DNA of 64,000 nucleotides from the NCBI GenBank assembly GCA_032629725.1, contig JAFEVB010000029.1:62001-126000 (forward strand). The letters run 5' to 3'. The notes beneath the pieces were generated by a model. That model searched no databases. It was given only the letters and a program-made list of their open reading frames with translations, and had not been told where the DNA came from. Positions 45,820-57,000 of this stretch are shown in pieces. Source of the stretch: Gremmenia infestans. Taxonomy: Eukaryota > Ascomycota > Leotiomycetes > Helotiales > Hamatocanthoscyphaceae. The position numbers were made by a program, and so were the translations under genes. The stretch's first letter is position 1; the number at the start of each line of letters is the position of its first letter.

Positions 45820-46666
45820 CTACTTGTTAAAGATCAAAAAGTTCCTCAAGCTATCCCAATGATCACTCTGGACGTATATATAGTCCATACTACTCCTTAA
45901 TCCGGTCTGCACTGTATCAGGATACCATCTAAACAGCCACATGACCGAGCCCCAACTTAAAGCTGCAAACACCGGCCACGCATCGTGTTCTATCCGCCTC
46001 GAGAGCTTGTGGCTTTTTATAACTCCCGCCTGGGGCATGACGGAGAGCTGTGCTAGGGATAGACACACTCGTGCAAATACTAAGGGGCGATATCAGTTAA
46101 CAGCTTGCTTTTTTAGAGGCTCCGAGAAGAACTTACCAAAAATAACGATTTGCTTGCTGACCGACGAAACATGTCCTTTCTTCGACCGTCTCCCGAAAAC
46201 CAAATATCCTCCCATTAATCCAGCAAAGAAAGTATCATATGGCCCTTCTTTCCCTGGACTGGAGCCCATATGTTTCAATGCTAGCATCGTCAACTTGTAT
46301 ACCGTCGCATATCTGGCCAAGTTTTGGGCATGTGTTTTCGTTGCTCGTAAAACCAAGGAGATTTTTTCTCGTACTGTGCCCGATCGGAATAGAACTATCA
46401 TACTAGACTCGCATTGAATTAGCAAAAGCTCCCTGCTCGTGAAAGGGAGCGTTGAGCAGGACTTACACCAGCGCATGCGGAAACCGAACTTTGGCTCCAT
46501 AGACTGCGCCATTGCGAGCAGCTTTCAGTACAGCTAAATAATCCGCATATTTTGGGTTCAATATGATACTTTCGAGTGCTTTCTATGTAGCATTGATATT
46601 AGTATATTTGCGCGTCTTGGTGAGGGTGTTCAAACGTACCTTTACAGCTTCAACTCCTCCTGACAT
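45820..46666 (-). CDS. Peroxisomal membrane protein 4 (PXMP4/PMP24 family)
   Basis: Four exons (46666-46640, 46582-46467, 46402-46137, 46067-45820) encode 218 residues; human PXMP4 is 212. Family sequence runs through the junctions: NGAVYGAKVRFPHAL at the end of exon 2, VMIVLFRSGTVREKI at the start of exon 3, and FAGLMGGYLVFGRRS later. The C-terminus, SSMDYIYVQSDHWDSLRNFL then IFNK, is the family's ending. The protein belongs to the Tim17/22/23 superfamily and has several short hydrophobic helices. It sits in the peroxisomal membrane; its biochemical role is not settled. The 27-nt first exon codes MSGGVEAVK. Confidence 0.93.
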
Positions 46667-47114
46667 CTTGCCGGTTCCAACCTCGGCCTGGGCAACGCGC
46701 TGGGAGGAACTCGTAGAAGTGCAAGAGCACAGAGGGTAAATTATGCTACCGCCGTATTATCATCGGTGTCTGTAGCTTCTATATCAAGGTGAAGCTGCAA
46801 AAGGTAACTGTCTGGGGGATTGGTTGGTCTGGTGAAGGGTTCAAGTTCGGAGGAATGGCCTCGGGAAGTACAGTCTTCGGCTTTTGTACTGGTCTGGTAC
46901 CCCACGATTTCAGGGATCTGTAAAGTAGCCTTGCGCCATACTTTTGCATGTGAGATGTGGATGTGAGTGAGGAATCGGAGCCAACGGAAGAAGGTTGTTG
47001 CGTGCTTACATAAGGATACTTTTTTTTATCGATTGTGATTATTTTTCTCCACCGAAAAGTTGCTCCTATCTATCCACCACAACCACAATTTCACAATTGT
47101 GCCAGTAACCCAAT
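46667..47114. promoter_or_regulatory. Divergent promoter region between PXMP4 and RPF2
   Basis: 448 bases between diverging ATGs. A run of seven T followed by ATCGATTG lies about 85 bases before the RPF2 start. No other gene is seen. Confidence 0.5.
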
Positions 47115-48136
47115 ATGTTGCGACAAATGTAAAGTTTCTTGGAATATGTCTTCCTTTCAAATGCTAATTATATTCCAGAAAACCTCGCAATGCGCGCAGC
47201 AAACGTGCCCTCGACAAAAAAGCCCCAAAGCCAATCGAGAACCCCAAAACCACCCTCTTCCTCCGCTACACAACCTGCTCTCAAATCGTACAAGATGCTC
47301 TCAGCGACCTCAATCAACTGCGTATTCCCCTCGCCAAGAAGTTCACCAAGAAGAACGAGATCCACCCCTTTGAAGATGCTACTTCCCTCGAATTCTTTTC
47401 CGAGAAAAATGATGCTTCGCTTCTGGTCTTTGGAAGCTCGAGCAAGAAGCGCCCGCATGCCCTCAACCTAGTACGAACATTTGGGTACAAGGTGCTTGAC
47501 ATGCTGGAGCTGTATCTAGATCCTGATAGTTTCAGACGATTGAATCAATTCAAAAACAAGAAGTGTGCGGTGGGACTAAAGCCCATGTTACTTTTTGCGG
47601 GAACACCATTTGAGACCCCAGTGCAGAATGAGTATACGCTGGTAAAGAGCTTCTTTACAGATTTCTTCAAGGGAGAACCTGCAGATAAGGTCGATGTGAT
47701 GGGGTTACAGTACATTGTGTCTATCAGCGCAAGAGAACCGGTAGAAGGAGAGGATTCGAAGCCAAGCGTGCATTTGAGAGTTTACCTAATCCGGACGAAG
47801 AAGGCTGGACAGAAGTTACCGAGGGTTGAGGTTGAGGAGATGGGTCCCAGAATGGACTTCAGAGTGGGCAGAGTCAAGGAGGCCGACGAGAGTATGCTGA
47901 AGGAGGCAATGCGGAGAGCCAAGAATACCCTAGAGAGACCGAAGAAGAATATCTCGACCGATATCGTGGGTGATAAGATTGGTAGGATACATCTGGGCAA
48001 GCAAGACTTGAAAGAGTTGCAGACCAGAAAGATGAAGGGGTTGAAGAGGAGTAGAGATATCGCGGATTCAGAGGATGAGGAGATGGAAGATGTGATCAGC
48101 GACGAGGAGCCTGTGAAGAAGCCGAAGCGGGTTTGA
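47115..48136 (+). CDS. RPF2: RPF2, Brix-domain ribosome biogenesis factor
   Basis: Two exons, a 14-nt initiator exon (47115-47128) and 47179-48136, encode 323 residues. The junction gives MLRQIKPRNARSKRALDKK, the standard start of Rpf2. The Brix domain follows: TTLFLRYTTCSQIVQDALSD, LLVFGSSSKKRPHALNLVRTF, and GLQYIVSISA near residue 200. The tail is acidic then basic (DSEDEEMEDVISDEEPVKK). With Rrs1, Rpf2 brings the 5S RNP (5S rRNA, uL18, uL5) into the pre-60S particle in the nucleolus. The 50-base intron directly after the fifth codon is supported by the in-frame match on both sides. Confidence 0.95.
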
Positions 48137-48931
48137 GTTATGTCTCCTGTTAGCACGTGGTATGTCTGTCTGCATAAAACCGGTGTTTGGAGTATGGATG
48201 GACATGGAAAACTGCAACTGGGGTCAATTCGCAGCTATTTTGATATCCGCAACCCCTTCACATTAGAATAAAGAATTACAACCTCTGTATGAAATAATTT
48301 TACTGTTACCAGCTATGCGATCCCATCAACAACGGCCCCTCTCAAGTGAGCACAGGACTCGGAGCAGTCCCTAACTCTTCTCACGATTAGGTTTCAATCC
48401 TAGTTTATATACTTGAAAGTTCTTCGGCAAAGCTAGTGGCTTCTTTTTACGGCCGGGATACTTCTGGCGAGCCCAGTAGAATATATGGACTTGTACAAGG
48501 CAATAAGGGCCTAGCAGCTCTTCGTTCTATGTACTGCCGTTTTTCTCAGACACTTAAAGGGTCAATCACTTGCTCCGCTTGCACCAATGCCAGGCGGCTT
48601 GATTCAAATTTGCCGTTCACTATATCTTTTGGGGTCTATCATTTCTACAAATGCCATGGCAGGATTGTACCGGGATCGAGGAGTCTGGGCAGCTCTAGTG
48701 TTCGGCATGATTGAGAATCTCCCTTACTATTGGTGTACTTGCTGAATATTCACTTTGAAATCTAAGGTATTGTATTATAGCTCGCTTATGAGCAACCGTC
48801 TTTCAGGCTCCTGATCCTCACATCTTTGATACCTGCCATTCAATCAAAATTTTGTCAAAACCCTCTCCATTTTCTCTCTTAAACAAGATCTTCTACACCA
48901 CTTCTCGTCCAAGCAACTTTCAACAGTCAAG
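48137..48931. other. Intergenic
   Basis: The 3' region of RPF2 and the promoter of the interrupted BTB gene. A 92-codon plus-strand ORF at 48436 has no recognisable content. Nothing else. Confidence 0.5.
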
Positions 48932-49761
48932 ATGGCATCTACTACCGAGGAGCGCCTAGTCAAGAAAGCTCGTCTCTATGAGCAAGTTCAATCACCGGGG
49001 CTCATTCCTTTCTCCTATCTTTGGGTATTTCAGTTCGTCACAAAGTCGAGGTGTTTCAGAGGCGATGAGGAGCAGAAACTCCCAACAATTCTGAGGGACG
49101 GAGGGCTGCATAAGTAATGGTTGTAGTTCCTACTGACTCGTTTCAAGGTCCGTGGAGCAAATCATCACCCTTGTAGTTGGCCAAGACACCAAGTTCATGA
49201 TTCGCCAAGATGTTCTGTGCAATGACAGCCCCTTCCTCAAGGCAGCTTGCAAGCCTTAATGGATGAAGCCGGAAGATAGAGTCATCAAGCTTCCGGAAGA
49301 TGACAAGTAAGTCCTTGTCCCCTGGACATTTACTGAGAGATTATTCTATTATTTGTGATGAATTGGAGGCTAACTCATATTTTGTTTTTAGGGAAGCTGT
49401 ACAGGCCATGATCTACGGGATGTACTACGACGAAATCTACACCCCTGAGGACTTTTTCATACACACGCAGAGTAATATAATTTGCAAAGTGGGTAAAGAA
49501 GGAGCGATGAAAACAGGTTGGGGATTTCTGGCAAAAGTCTATGTTCTGGGCGAGAAATATCAGATCGTCAGACTTCAAAACCATGCGATTGACGGCGTGC
49601 TTGACTACTGGAACAGAGACTGGGTCAATATTTGTGTGGCACCCTATATTTATAGGAACACATTGGAGAAATCACCGCTTCGACGTCTGCTAGTCAGAAT
49701 GGTGGCATGGGAGCTCAGTTCATATGATTTGCTTTGTGCCAAGGATAGCGCTGCCGAGTGA
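48932..49761 (+). pseudogene. BTB/POZ-domain gene interrupted by an in-frame TAA
   Basis: Three exons fit by comparison with the paralogue at 50448-51239: 48932-48981, 49148-49306 and 49392-49761, giving a 193-codon frame. Exon 1 (MASTTEERLVKKARLYE) has the same 50-nt length and phase as the paralogue's exon 1. Its intron would use a GC donor (GA|GCAAGT). The BTB region reads VEQIITLVVGQDTKFMIRQD, then NDSPFLKAACKP, where codon 54 (49257-49259) is TAA; the frame continues on the far side with WMKPEDRVIKLPEDD and then YVLGEKYQIVRLQNHAID. The paralogue has Val at the stop position. Either a recently inactivated gene or a sequence error. A truncated product would lack most of the BTB fold. Confidence 0.7.
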
Positions 49762-50447
49762 CCTGAGCTTTTTTTTGATATGGCGATGGAGTCTGCGAAG
49801 GCCAAAGGGCATACCTCGAGTACGGTTAAGATATGGCGAGCGGGTGTCATTCCCCTCCATCCTGAGAGCAATTTTTGCGTGGAATTCTATGATCATGGCA
49901 AGGACGCAGACAAGAAGTGCCACGGTTTGAAGAAGTTGGCCACTGAAAAATAGTCAAAAGCGGAACATTAGACATCGGATTTGCAGCACGCCTGTTCCGC
50001 TCCAAATCCACCTTTTCACCTCCAAAGATATACGTCCATTTCTTCCAGGCAACCAACGCATTCATTGCATTGCTAGAGAGTGTTTTAGACGAGGTGGCAC
50101 ATTCTCCTCATTTTCGAACAAGACAACGTGGGAGTGCATTGCGGAACGGGAGATTTGTATCGGGCCTGAAGGAACCTCCCATTAAGAAGCCCACGTTCTT
50201 GGCCGAAATAAGGACGGCGGTGGATCTGAATAATTACCCGGATAATATTTTGCAATAAGATACATGCAGGTGCAGCAATTCGAGGGATGCACACTAGAAC
50301 ATGAGAAACTGATTGAAGGATGTATGTACAAAGTATGGAAATTTGCAAGATAAGTGTTGTATACCGTTTCGAATGCGACTGACGTGACTCCGTTCGACAT
50401 GGTGTTGTCCATGCCTCATCTGAGATTATTTGCCTCCACCCAAGCAA
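49762..50447. other. Region between convergent BTB paralogues
   Basis: Lies between the ends of the two tail-to-tail BTB genes. Plus-strand ORFs (49724-49930, 50070-50258) are short and match nothing in either paralogue by eye. I cannot tell whether they are remnants of a longer 3' end. Confidence 0.4.
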
Positions 50448-51239
50448 CTAGAAGTCTTCTTCAGCAGCGTATGTAACATTCTTCGACTTTTGGCATACTT
50501 GGTTGTTCCCGCTGTCGTGGACATGGAAATTCTCGCAGATTTCCTCATCTGGATATGTAGAAAGTCCGTCTCTATCACTGAAAAACAATCTTGTGACATC
50601 AAAAAGGAATTCGCTGCATAGAGCGCCTTTCAACCTATCAAGTTCCTGTGCCCACATCTTGGACCTTGCAGCTTTGACCAGGGCACCACGTAGAGGCGAG
50701 CCATCCGGTGTATTGCGGTACACGTAGGGTATAACGCCAAACAATAGGTATCGCCCCTGGCGAAGCCCAAGAAAAGCATCGATAGAATCATTCCGCAATT
50801 CCTCGATTTGATATTTCTGACCAATGACGTAGAGCTGCACGAATAATCCCTCGATATCTTTCATTGCATCCTCTTCGGCGTTGCCCTGTGCCTCATAATT
50901 GACGACCGCAAGGGGTACACAGATCTCGTTGTGGTACATCCAGTAAACCATGACTTGAATGACTGTCGGGTCATCCTCCGGAAGCTCTATAACCCTGTAG
51001 TCTGGACTCATCCACACAGGTTTGCAGGCAGCTTTGAAGAAGGGACTCGCATTGCAGAGTATGTTTTGGTGTACCGCGAAGCATTGCTTTTCATCACCGA
51101 CCACAAGAGTAACGGTTTGGTGAAGGGACCTATGTGTGATAGGTAATCAGTTTCAAGATCTTTGTTCGTGAGGAAAATTACGAGCTCACCCCATGAGGCG
51201 CATTTTCTTATACGGACGCTCTTCGGTCTTAGTTGCCAT
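50448..51239 (-). CDS. BTB/POZ-domain protein
   Basis: Two exons (51239-51190 and 51129-50448) encode 243 residues. Exon 1 gives MATKTEERPYKKMRLMG, and exon 2 opens directly into the BTB core: HQTVTLVVGDEKQCFAVHQN, then ILCNASPFFKAACKPVWMSP and IELPEDDPTVIQVMVYWMYH, at about residues 18-90. After an Asn/Glu-rich insertion comes LFVQLYVIGQKYQIEELRND, the usual end of the fold. Fungal BTB proteins of this size usually have no second domain; some act as Cullin-3 adaptors, but no evidence is visible here. It lies tail-to-tail with a broken relative. The C-terminal 30 residues look less ordered. Confidence 0.85.
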
Positions 51240-51682
51240 TTTGAGGGCTTGAAGTCGACGTTTGAAGCCCTACTTTGGGGTAGGTTCAAAGCCAACCTTG
51301 TGTTGAATGAGAGGTTGTGAACCCGAGAATAACGGAGGTGGTTATTTGAGGTGAATGCAATTTACGGAGAGGTTAACAGTACGCAACTGAAAGGTCCACT
51401 GAACGTTCCTACTCTTTTAAGAGTTTCGCTAGACCAGCAAAGAAGGTTTCGAAAGTATAATCCTGACCCACAACTAAGGCTTGCACCAATTAATCTCAGC
51501 TTGGATCGACTGCAGAGTTGGGCCTCCTAAAAGACTTAAAATCGAGGTGACCTTGTCAGATGTGAGGAACTTTCCTGAGTGGCTTCACAAGAACAAGACA
51601 GAACAGAGACGAGCTTTAAACACAACAGGGCTACAAATAAATTTACAAGGGCTTGTCTGGTATATCTAATCTACGCCAAACC
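51240..51682. other. Intergenic
   Basis: Promoter of the BTB gene and the 3' region of EMC3. A 62-codon plus-strand ORF at 51481 looks random. Nothing else is seen. Confidence 0.5.
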
Positions 51683-52678
51683 CTAAACCACCACCGTCTT
51701 CAACAGTCTATCCTCAACGCCCTCCAACGTATAGTGGTGAGCTAACACGTTCAAGTTTTCTATCTCGGCCTGAAATTGCTTGTCAGGATCGACACCTGGA
51801 CCGAACATCTGGGCTCCAGCACCCGGACCCATCTGTCCCATCTGCTGTTGCATTTGGCTTGCAGCTATATTCCACCGTTAATTATGGCTCAGCTACGGAT
51901 CGAAAACAAAATACTTACCATTATCACTTCCCAGCAGGTAGTTGAACACCGATTGTAGTCCAAAGATACACAGCACATACCATGAAATGGAAGACATCCA
52001 TTGCGGGTCCATATCCTTGGTTGCTACACCTGCCTGCAGCATGCTCTTGAACTTAATAGTCAGGGGGAACGGCAACCGGACTATGTCTGTCAGCATTACC
52101 CCTTACCAGTTTCAACCCGGAAGACTCACTGATAACAAAACCACTAAAGAAGGCATTAATCCACCCCATAATCAACGTCTGCGGCACAATCATAGCCATA
52201 TTCCCCTTCATCATACCCATCATGCCCTCCATAGCCGCCGGATCAGTCATGGGATTCGGCGCAGCCTGGCCCTTCTTGTCTGGTTCCTTCAAGAACGCCC
52301 CGCTTTCATATGCTGCGACAAGGTAGTCTTTTCGAGCTTGGAATGAGGGAGCGGAGATGACGTTCGAGTTGGCGCGGAGGTTGACGCCGCGTAGGAGGGA
52401 GCGCTGTTCTTTGATGGCTGGCAGTTCTTGTTTCTTCGGGGCTGTGGCCATGAGAACCGTTGCATAATGGCGGAGGACACCCGTTAAGATCTATAGATAT
52501 CAACAGCTGTAATGAGGAGGTGATGCTGGAGTAGAGAGCTTACCATGACCACTGTGATGGGGATCAGAATCCAGTAGCTAGATTCCTAGCATCAGCACTA
52601 TTCTCCCGTTTTTGCATCATTGAAGTCTTACAATAGCTGGGGATCCCTATGGATCGTTTGCACAGGAACTTGCGCCAT
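51683..52678 (-). CDS. EMC3: EMC3, insertase subunit of the ER membrane protein complex
   Basis: Five exons (52678-52632, 52577-52544, 52490-52130, 52080-51919, 51864-51683) encode 261 residues, matching the family's length. MAQVPVQTIHRDPQLFYWIL opens with the first transmembrane helix. The cytosolic loop includes LLRGVNLRANSNVISAPSF. Helices two and three are MIVPQTLIMGWINAFFSGFV and SISWYVLCIFGLQSVFNYLL. The Met-rich linker (MEGMMGMMKGNMAM) and the Gln/Met-rich tail (QMQQQMGQMGPG) are typical. Emc3 belongs to the Oxa1/YidC superfamily and forms the channel by which EMC inserts tail-anchored and some multi-pass proteins into the ER membrane. All four junctions are in frame. Its divergent neighbour is another ER translocation gene. 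Confidence 0.95.
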
Positions 52679-52907
52679 ATTTGCGGCAGTTTTCGTATTC
52701 TTGTTGCTGGCGCAAAATATGAAGGTCGTCGAGTGAAGCTGGTCGTTGTCGTTGATGTTGTGGTGCGGATGTAGGATGAAAGTTTTATATTGACACATCC
52801 AAGGATCACTCCTGCCACGGAACAAGACACGGTTCCCCTTTTCTATACGCGACAACTGAAGCTATCCTCCACCCTAATTGTCTTTCTTTGCATCAATTAC
52901 AGCAAAG
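52679..52907. promoter_or_regulatory. 229-base bidirectional promoter between EMC3 and SPC2
   Basis: The start codons diverge with only 229 bases between them, so the two ER genes very probably share regulatory sequence. A CCACGGAACAAGACACGG stretch lies near 52818. No TATA box is clear. Confidence 0.55.
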
Positions 52908-53697
52908 ATGGCTTCGGAAGAGAAAATCTCGGTCTATTCGTTGGCTGGTATGTGTTTCTTTGGAACCCTCTCTCTTTACATGTCCCACACCTCGAGATAC
53001 ACAGTAGCTAATACCAATCCCAGACCTCAAAAACACCAGCGACGATGCCCTCCCAGCCTACCTCAACTCCCTCTCCTTCACCCAGTCCCACTCTCTCACA
53101 GATGTCCGCCTCGCTTTAGGCTACACAGCCTTTGGCATCTGCGCCGCAACCTTCTACTGGGACTACACCTACGGCTTCGAATCCACCAAACTGCTTACCC
53201 TCGGCGCCGTCATCCTCTACAGCCTTCTTAACGGTGCGCTCACCTTCTGGATCTGGGGCGTTGAGAAAGGCACCGTGTACGTTGGCACGAACTCCAAAAC
53301 CGGAGACAAGATCACCATTCAGAGCAGGACGGACAAGTTTGTACCCATGTACAAGCTTACGGTTACAACGGAGAGCAAGGACGGGAAGAAAGAGACAAAA
53401 AAGTTGAAGATGGAGTTTAGAGAGTGGTTTGATGAGAAGGGAGCATTTATCACGAAGCCGTTCCAGCGGATGCTGGCGAGCAATGTGGCTGCTATAGGGA
53501 AGGTGGATCCAAAGAATGCGTTCCCGTTGAAGAAAGAGAAGAAGGAGAAGGTGGAGGATAACAGGAGTATGGATGAGAAGTGGGCGAGTTTACTTGCGGA
53601 GAGTGCGGGGAATGTGACTGTTGAGCCTGAGAGCAATGGCGCGAGTACGAGCACACCTACGCCGGGGAAGGGAAAGAGAAGAGCAAAGAAGGCTTAG
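52908..53697 (+). CDS. SPC2: SPC2, signal peptidase complex subunit 2
   Basis: Two exons (52908-52947 and 53024-53697) encode 237 residues. The junction gives ISVYSLADLKNTSDDALPAY, as in fungal Spc2. Two membrane helices follow (LALGYTAFGICAATFYW and LLTLGAVILYSLLNGALTF), near residues 41-60 and 68-90. The C-terminal cytosolic domain has GTVYVGTNSKTGDKITIQSR, then KMEFREWFDEKGAFI, and ends in a Lys-rich tail (GKGKRRAKKA). SPC2 is the accessory subunit that helps signal peptidase associate with the Sec61 translocon and discriminate signal peptides from membrane anchors. Cleavage chemistry is carried out by Sec11, which is not in this window. Confidence 0.95.
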
Positions 53698-54011
53698 TCT
53701 GTTGTTTTGGACGGCTGGACGGTGAACTGTATGCTAGGATGCGAATGTAAGTCCATAAATGAAGAATTGCTAGGCGTTTAGGTTTCCTTAAACAAGGAGT
53801 TCCGTGCATGGGGTAAAGCTCACACGACAAGAATGGCGGTTATATCGAAAAATCTCTTGTGAATTTAAAAACAATTGTTATCATCTATCCATCTAGGCTT
53901 CGGCCTTTCTAAAAATATAAATCTAGACACGAAGGAGCGCCTAGCAATGCACCCAAACACCACGCTATGCTTCCTTTCAACTCTCACAGAAAATTAAATA
54001 CACCATATGAT
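53698..54011. other. Intergenic, convergent 3' regions
   Basis: 3' untranslated regions of SPC2 and MMS19. Nothing else is seen. Confidence 0.5.
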
Positions 54012-57000
54012 TCAGTCCTCGAGGTTGAACCACGCCATCTTACATTTATCGGCACGACTACGCACAGTACTTGAACAATCATTCAATGCAACATCTAGCT
54101 CAAACATTAGCTTAGACTTGTGACTAGTGAGAACAGCAGGCGAGATATGCTGAACAAGCAGAGCCAACACATCCAATGCGGCCGCACGGCAGCGGACAGA
54201 GCTATCAGAAGGCGAGTCAAGGGTGTTGTGTGTGCGATCCGTCATCCGGTTGATCAAACTATCCAAATGGCTTTCCATAACTTCGGGGCAAAGCGGAAGT
54301 AGGGTTAGGATTGTTTGGATGAAGGCATGCTTGGCCCAATCGTCATTCTGCACATTCGTGCCCTCTAGGACAAGCGGTAATAGAGACTCAACGCTATCTT
54401 TCAAGGTTGCGGGCTCCATGAAGGCAAGCAGACCAGCGAGAGCAAGCAAAGAATTTTCCTTCGCCTTCTTTGTCTCAGATGCGCGCCATAGCTCTACGAG
54501 AGGGGTAACAGCGATGGTAAACACTCGTTGCTTGCGAAGGCGGCGGACGAAACAAAAGTTCTGCTCGTTCATGAGCTCCGAAGGCGCAAGAAGAACTCGG
54601 AAGCTTTGAGCAACTTTTCGGCCATTGCGACTATTGGAGATTCCCTTAATCATGACGTCCAGCAAAATCGAAGATTGCGGCTTGTGAGCAGCTACGGTGG
54701 CTGCTGTGAAGTATGCTAAAGCACGGTAAATGCTGTCGACTTCTGCTTCAGACTTTGAAGAAGACCCTTCAACTAAGTCCACCATAACTTGAACCAGCGT
54801 TCGAGATTCATTTTCAAGGGGTTCTTCTAGAGCACCAAACTTGTTGACAAGCAGCTGTAGGAACCACAGCATTGAGGTGCGTGCGAGTATGGATGCATTA
54901 CTATCAGTGCTCAGAGCATTGAGTAGCATCGCTAACGCGGTATCCCCAACTCGGACTTTCAGCTTCGCCTTATCCTTGGAGACATTAGCAAATTATCATA
55001 TAATTACTAAGAATAGTTACCTTAGGCTTGATACCGGCGAGCAAAGAGACAGAGAGAACGTTCACCGAACATTTCTCTTCGGGACCGAAGCGTAGCTCTG
55101 CCTGCGGAAGAGTAAGTCCTTCGGCCGAAGGGCAAAATAGAGACCAAATAGCAGAGGGCTCATGATGTTGATTCCACGATAGCAAAAAGTTATCTTCTCG
55201 TGTCAGATGGGCTGATTCGGAGCGAACGGCCAATGTTGCAATCTTTCCAACCAATTTGAGAGTGATCTGATCGATGTCGTAGGGCTTCGCCAGTCCAATA
55301 TAATGCAAATTACCAGGCGTCGACGATACATTGGTGTGTTTTTCCAGCTTCACAAGACGAGCCAATAGCGGCAAGACGATGTGAGAGTATCGCGCAACTC
55401 CCAGATCACTGACATCTGAACCAAGTTTAATGCCAGAACGACTGACAGCAGAATCAAACAGTTCCATGCCTCGGAAGATAGCGGCGAGGATCGCGTTGGA
55501 GTACTCAAGCTGACCATTTTGACCGACCACATTTTGCCATAGCTGAAGGAGGCTCTCCATGCACGCATCGAAGTTGCGTTGCCGGAATCCAGGAATAGGG
55601 ACTTCATTGAGCCCAGTAAAGGAAGAACAAGAGACGAGGATGAGGTCCTGAAGTAAATCGACGATTTCTGCGACCTGCGACATTCCTTGGCTCGTGGAAA
55701 GTGATTCTGGGAAACTTTTCATGAGTTTCGGCAAAGTTGTATCTTTGAATATCGTTGGATCTCGACTTGACATGTCCTCGATTGCACGAAGAGCGGCTAC
55801 GTGTATCTCCTGCTCACGGCTGGAACTCAGCATAACTGCATCGATCTTTTCCAAGACCATTGCTTTCTCCGTCGGAGATAAGAATTCGGGAATTTTGGTC
55901 AGTAGCACAAGACCCTCTATCGCAGCGGTTCCAAAGACGGAACCTGAGCCATCTTCCACTTTCGACATGGCCGCGAAGTAAATATCAACGATACTTTGTC
56001 GAAATTTGAGGAAAGCATCAATAATTGCCACTTCTGGCTCGTCATTACCGTTTGTCGTCAATACGAGGGCCTGTTCTTTGAGGTCAAGTCTTGCTTGGAG
56101 AAGGTTATTAAAGACACTAAGGAGGGACTTCTTCTCTAACGGCAATTCCACTGATTGTGCGAGAACATCTAGCTTTGGCAGGATAGCCTTTGTTACCAAA
56201 AGGAATATGTGGCTGGAGCTCGAACCAATGGCTCGAAGTATTTTTCCACTAGGCTTCAAGAACTGTCTGTTGTCAGACATCTTGTCGAATATTTCGTTTG
56301 AAAAATCTGAAACCAGAGTTGCAAGATTATTCTCATCTGATTCTCCAACTTGGGTTCCCAAAGAATAGAACAGACCCCTGAGAATGCGCAGAGACTCTTC
56401 GATAAAGTCTTCACTTTCTCCATTCCAGACTTCATATTTGATTGCAGACCATATCTCTGGAGCGTGCTTTAAAAGTGTAGGGCTTGAATATGATATGGCG
56501 CATTCGTAAATGGTGGACATGATCTCTTGCTAGTATTCATTAGCAAGCGAAAAGAAATGGTTGTGAAGATGCCACGTACCTTCTTGTTAGCAGCTTGATC
56601 AGTGTCTATGTTGCTGAGAAGAAGAGTGAAGGCGTCATCGGCATATTTGTCGCTGGAGGTGATGCATTTCAGCAGTAGGCTCTTCAACTCTTCTGGTGAT
56701 GGTTTGTTGGGGTCCGTAGCAGTACCTCCTAAAGTAATCGGGAAGTACCGAACGAAAAGCTCCCATACCTTATTGCTTTCGGCCGGTTCTAGAGCCCAAT
56801 CTTTGCTGATACGAGCATAAAGAAGAAATAGAACTTTCAGACAAGATGGATTCTTCTCAAGCTCCGCCAAATCAGCGATTCCAGTAACAAGTGATGGCAG
56901 ACCAAGATCGCGTTCTAATGGCTGCTTGAACTTCTCAAATAAAAGTGAAATGAGAGTATAGAAAGCTAGACGTGTATCTGGTTTTTGTGAATTGAATACG

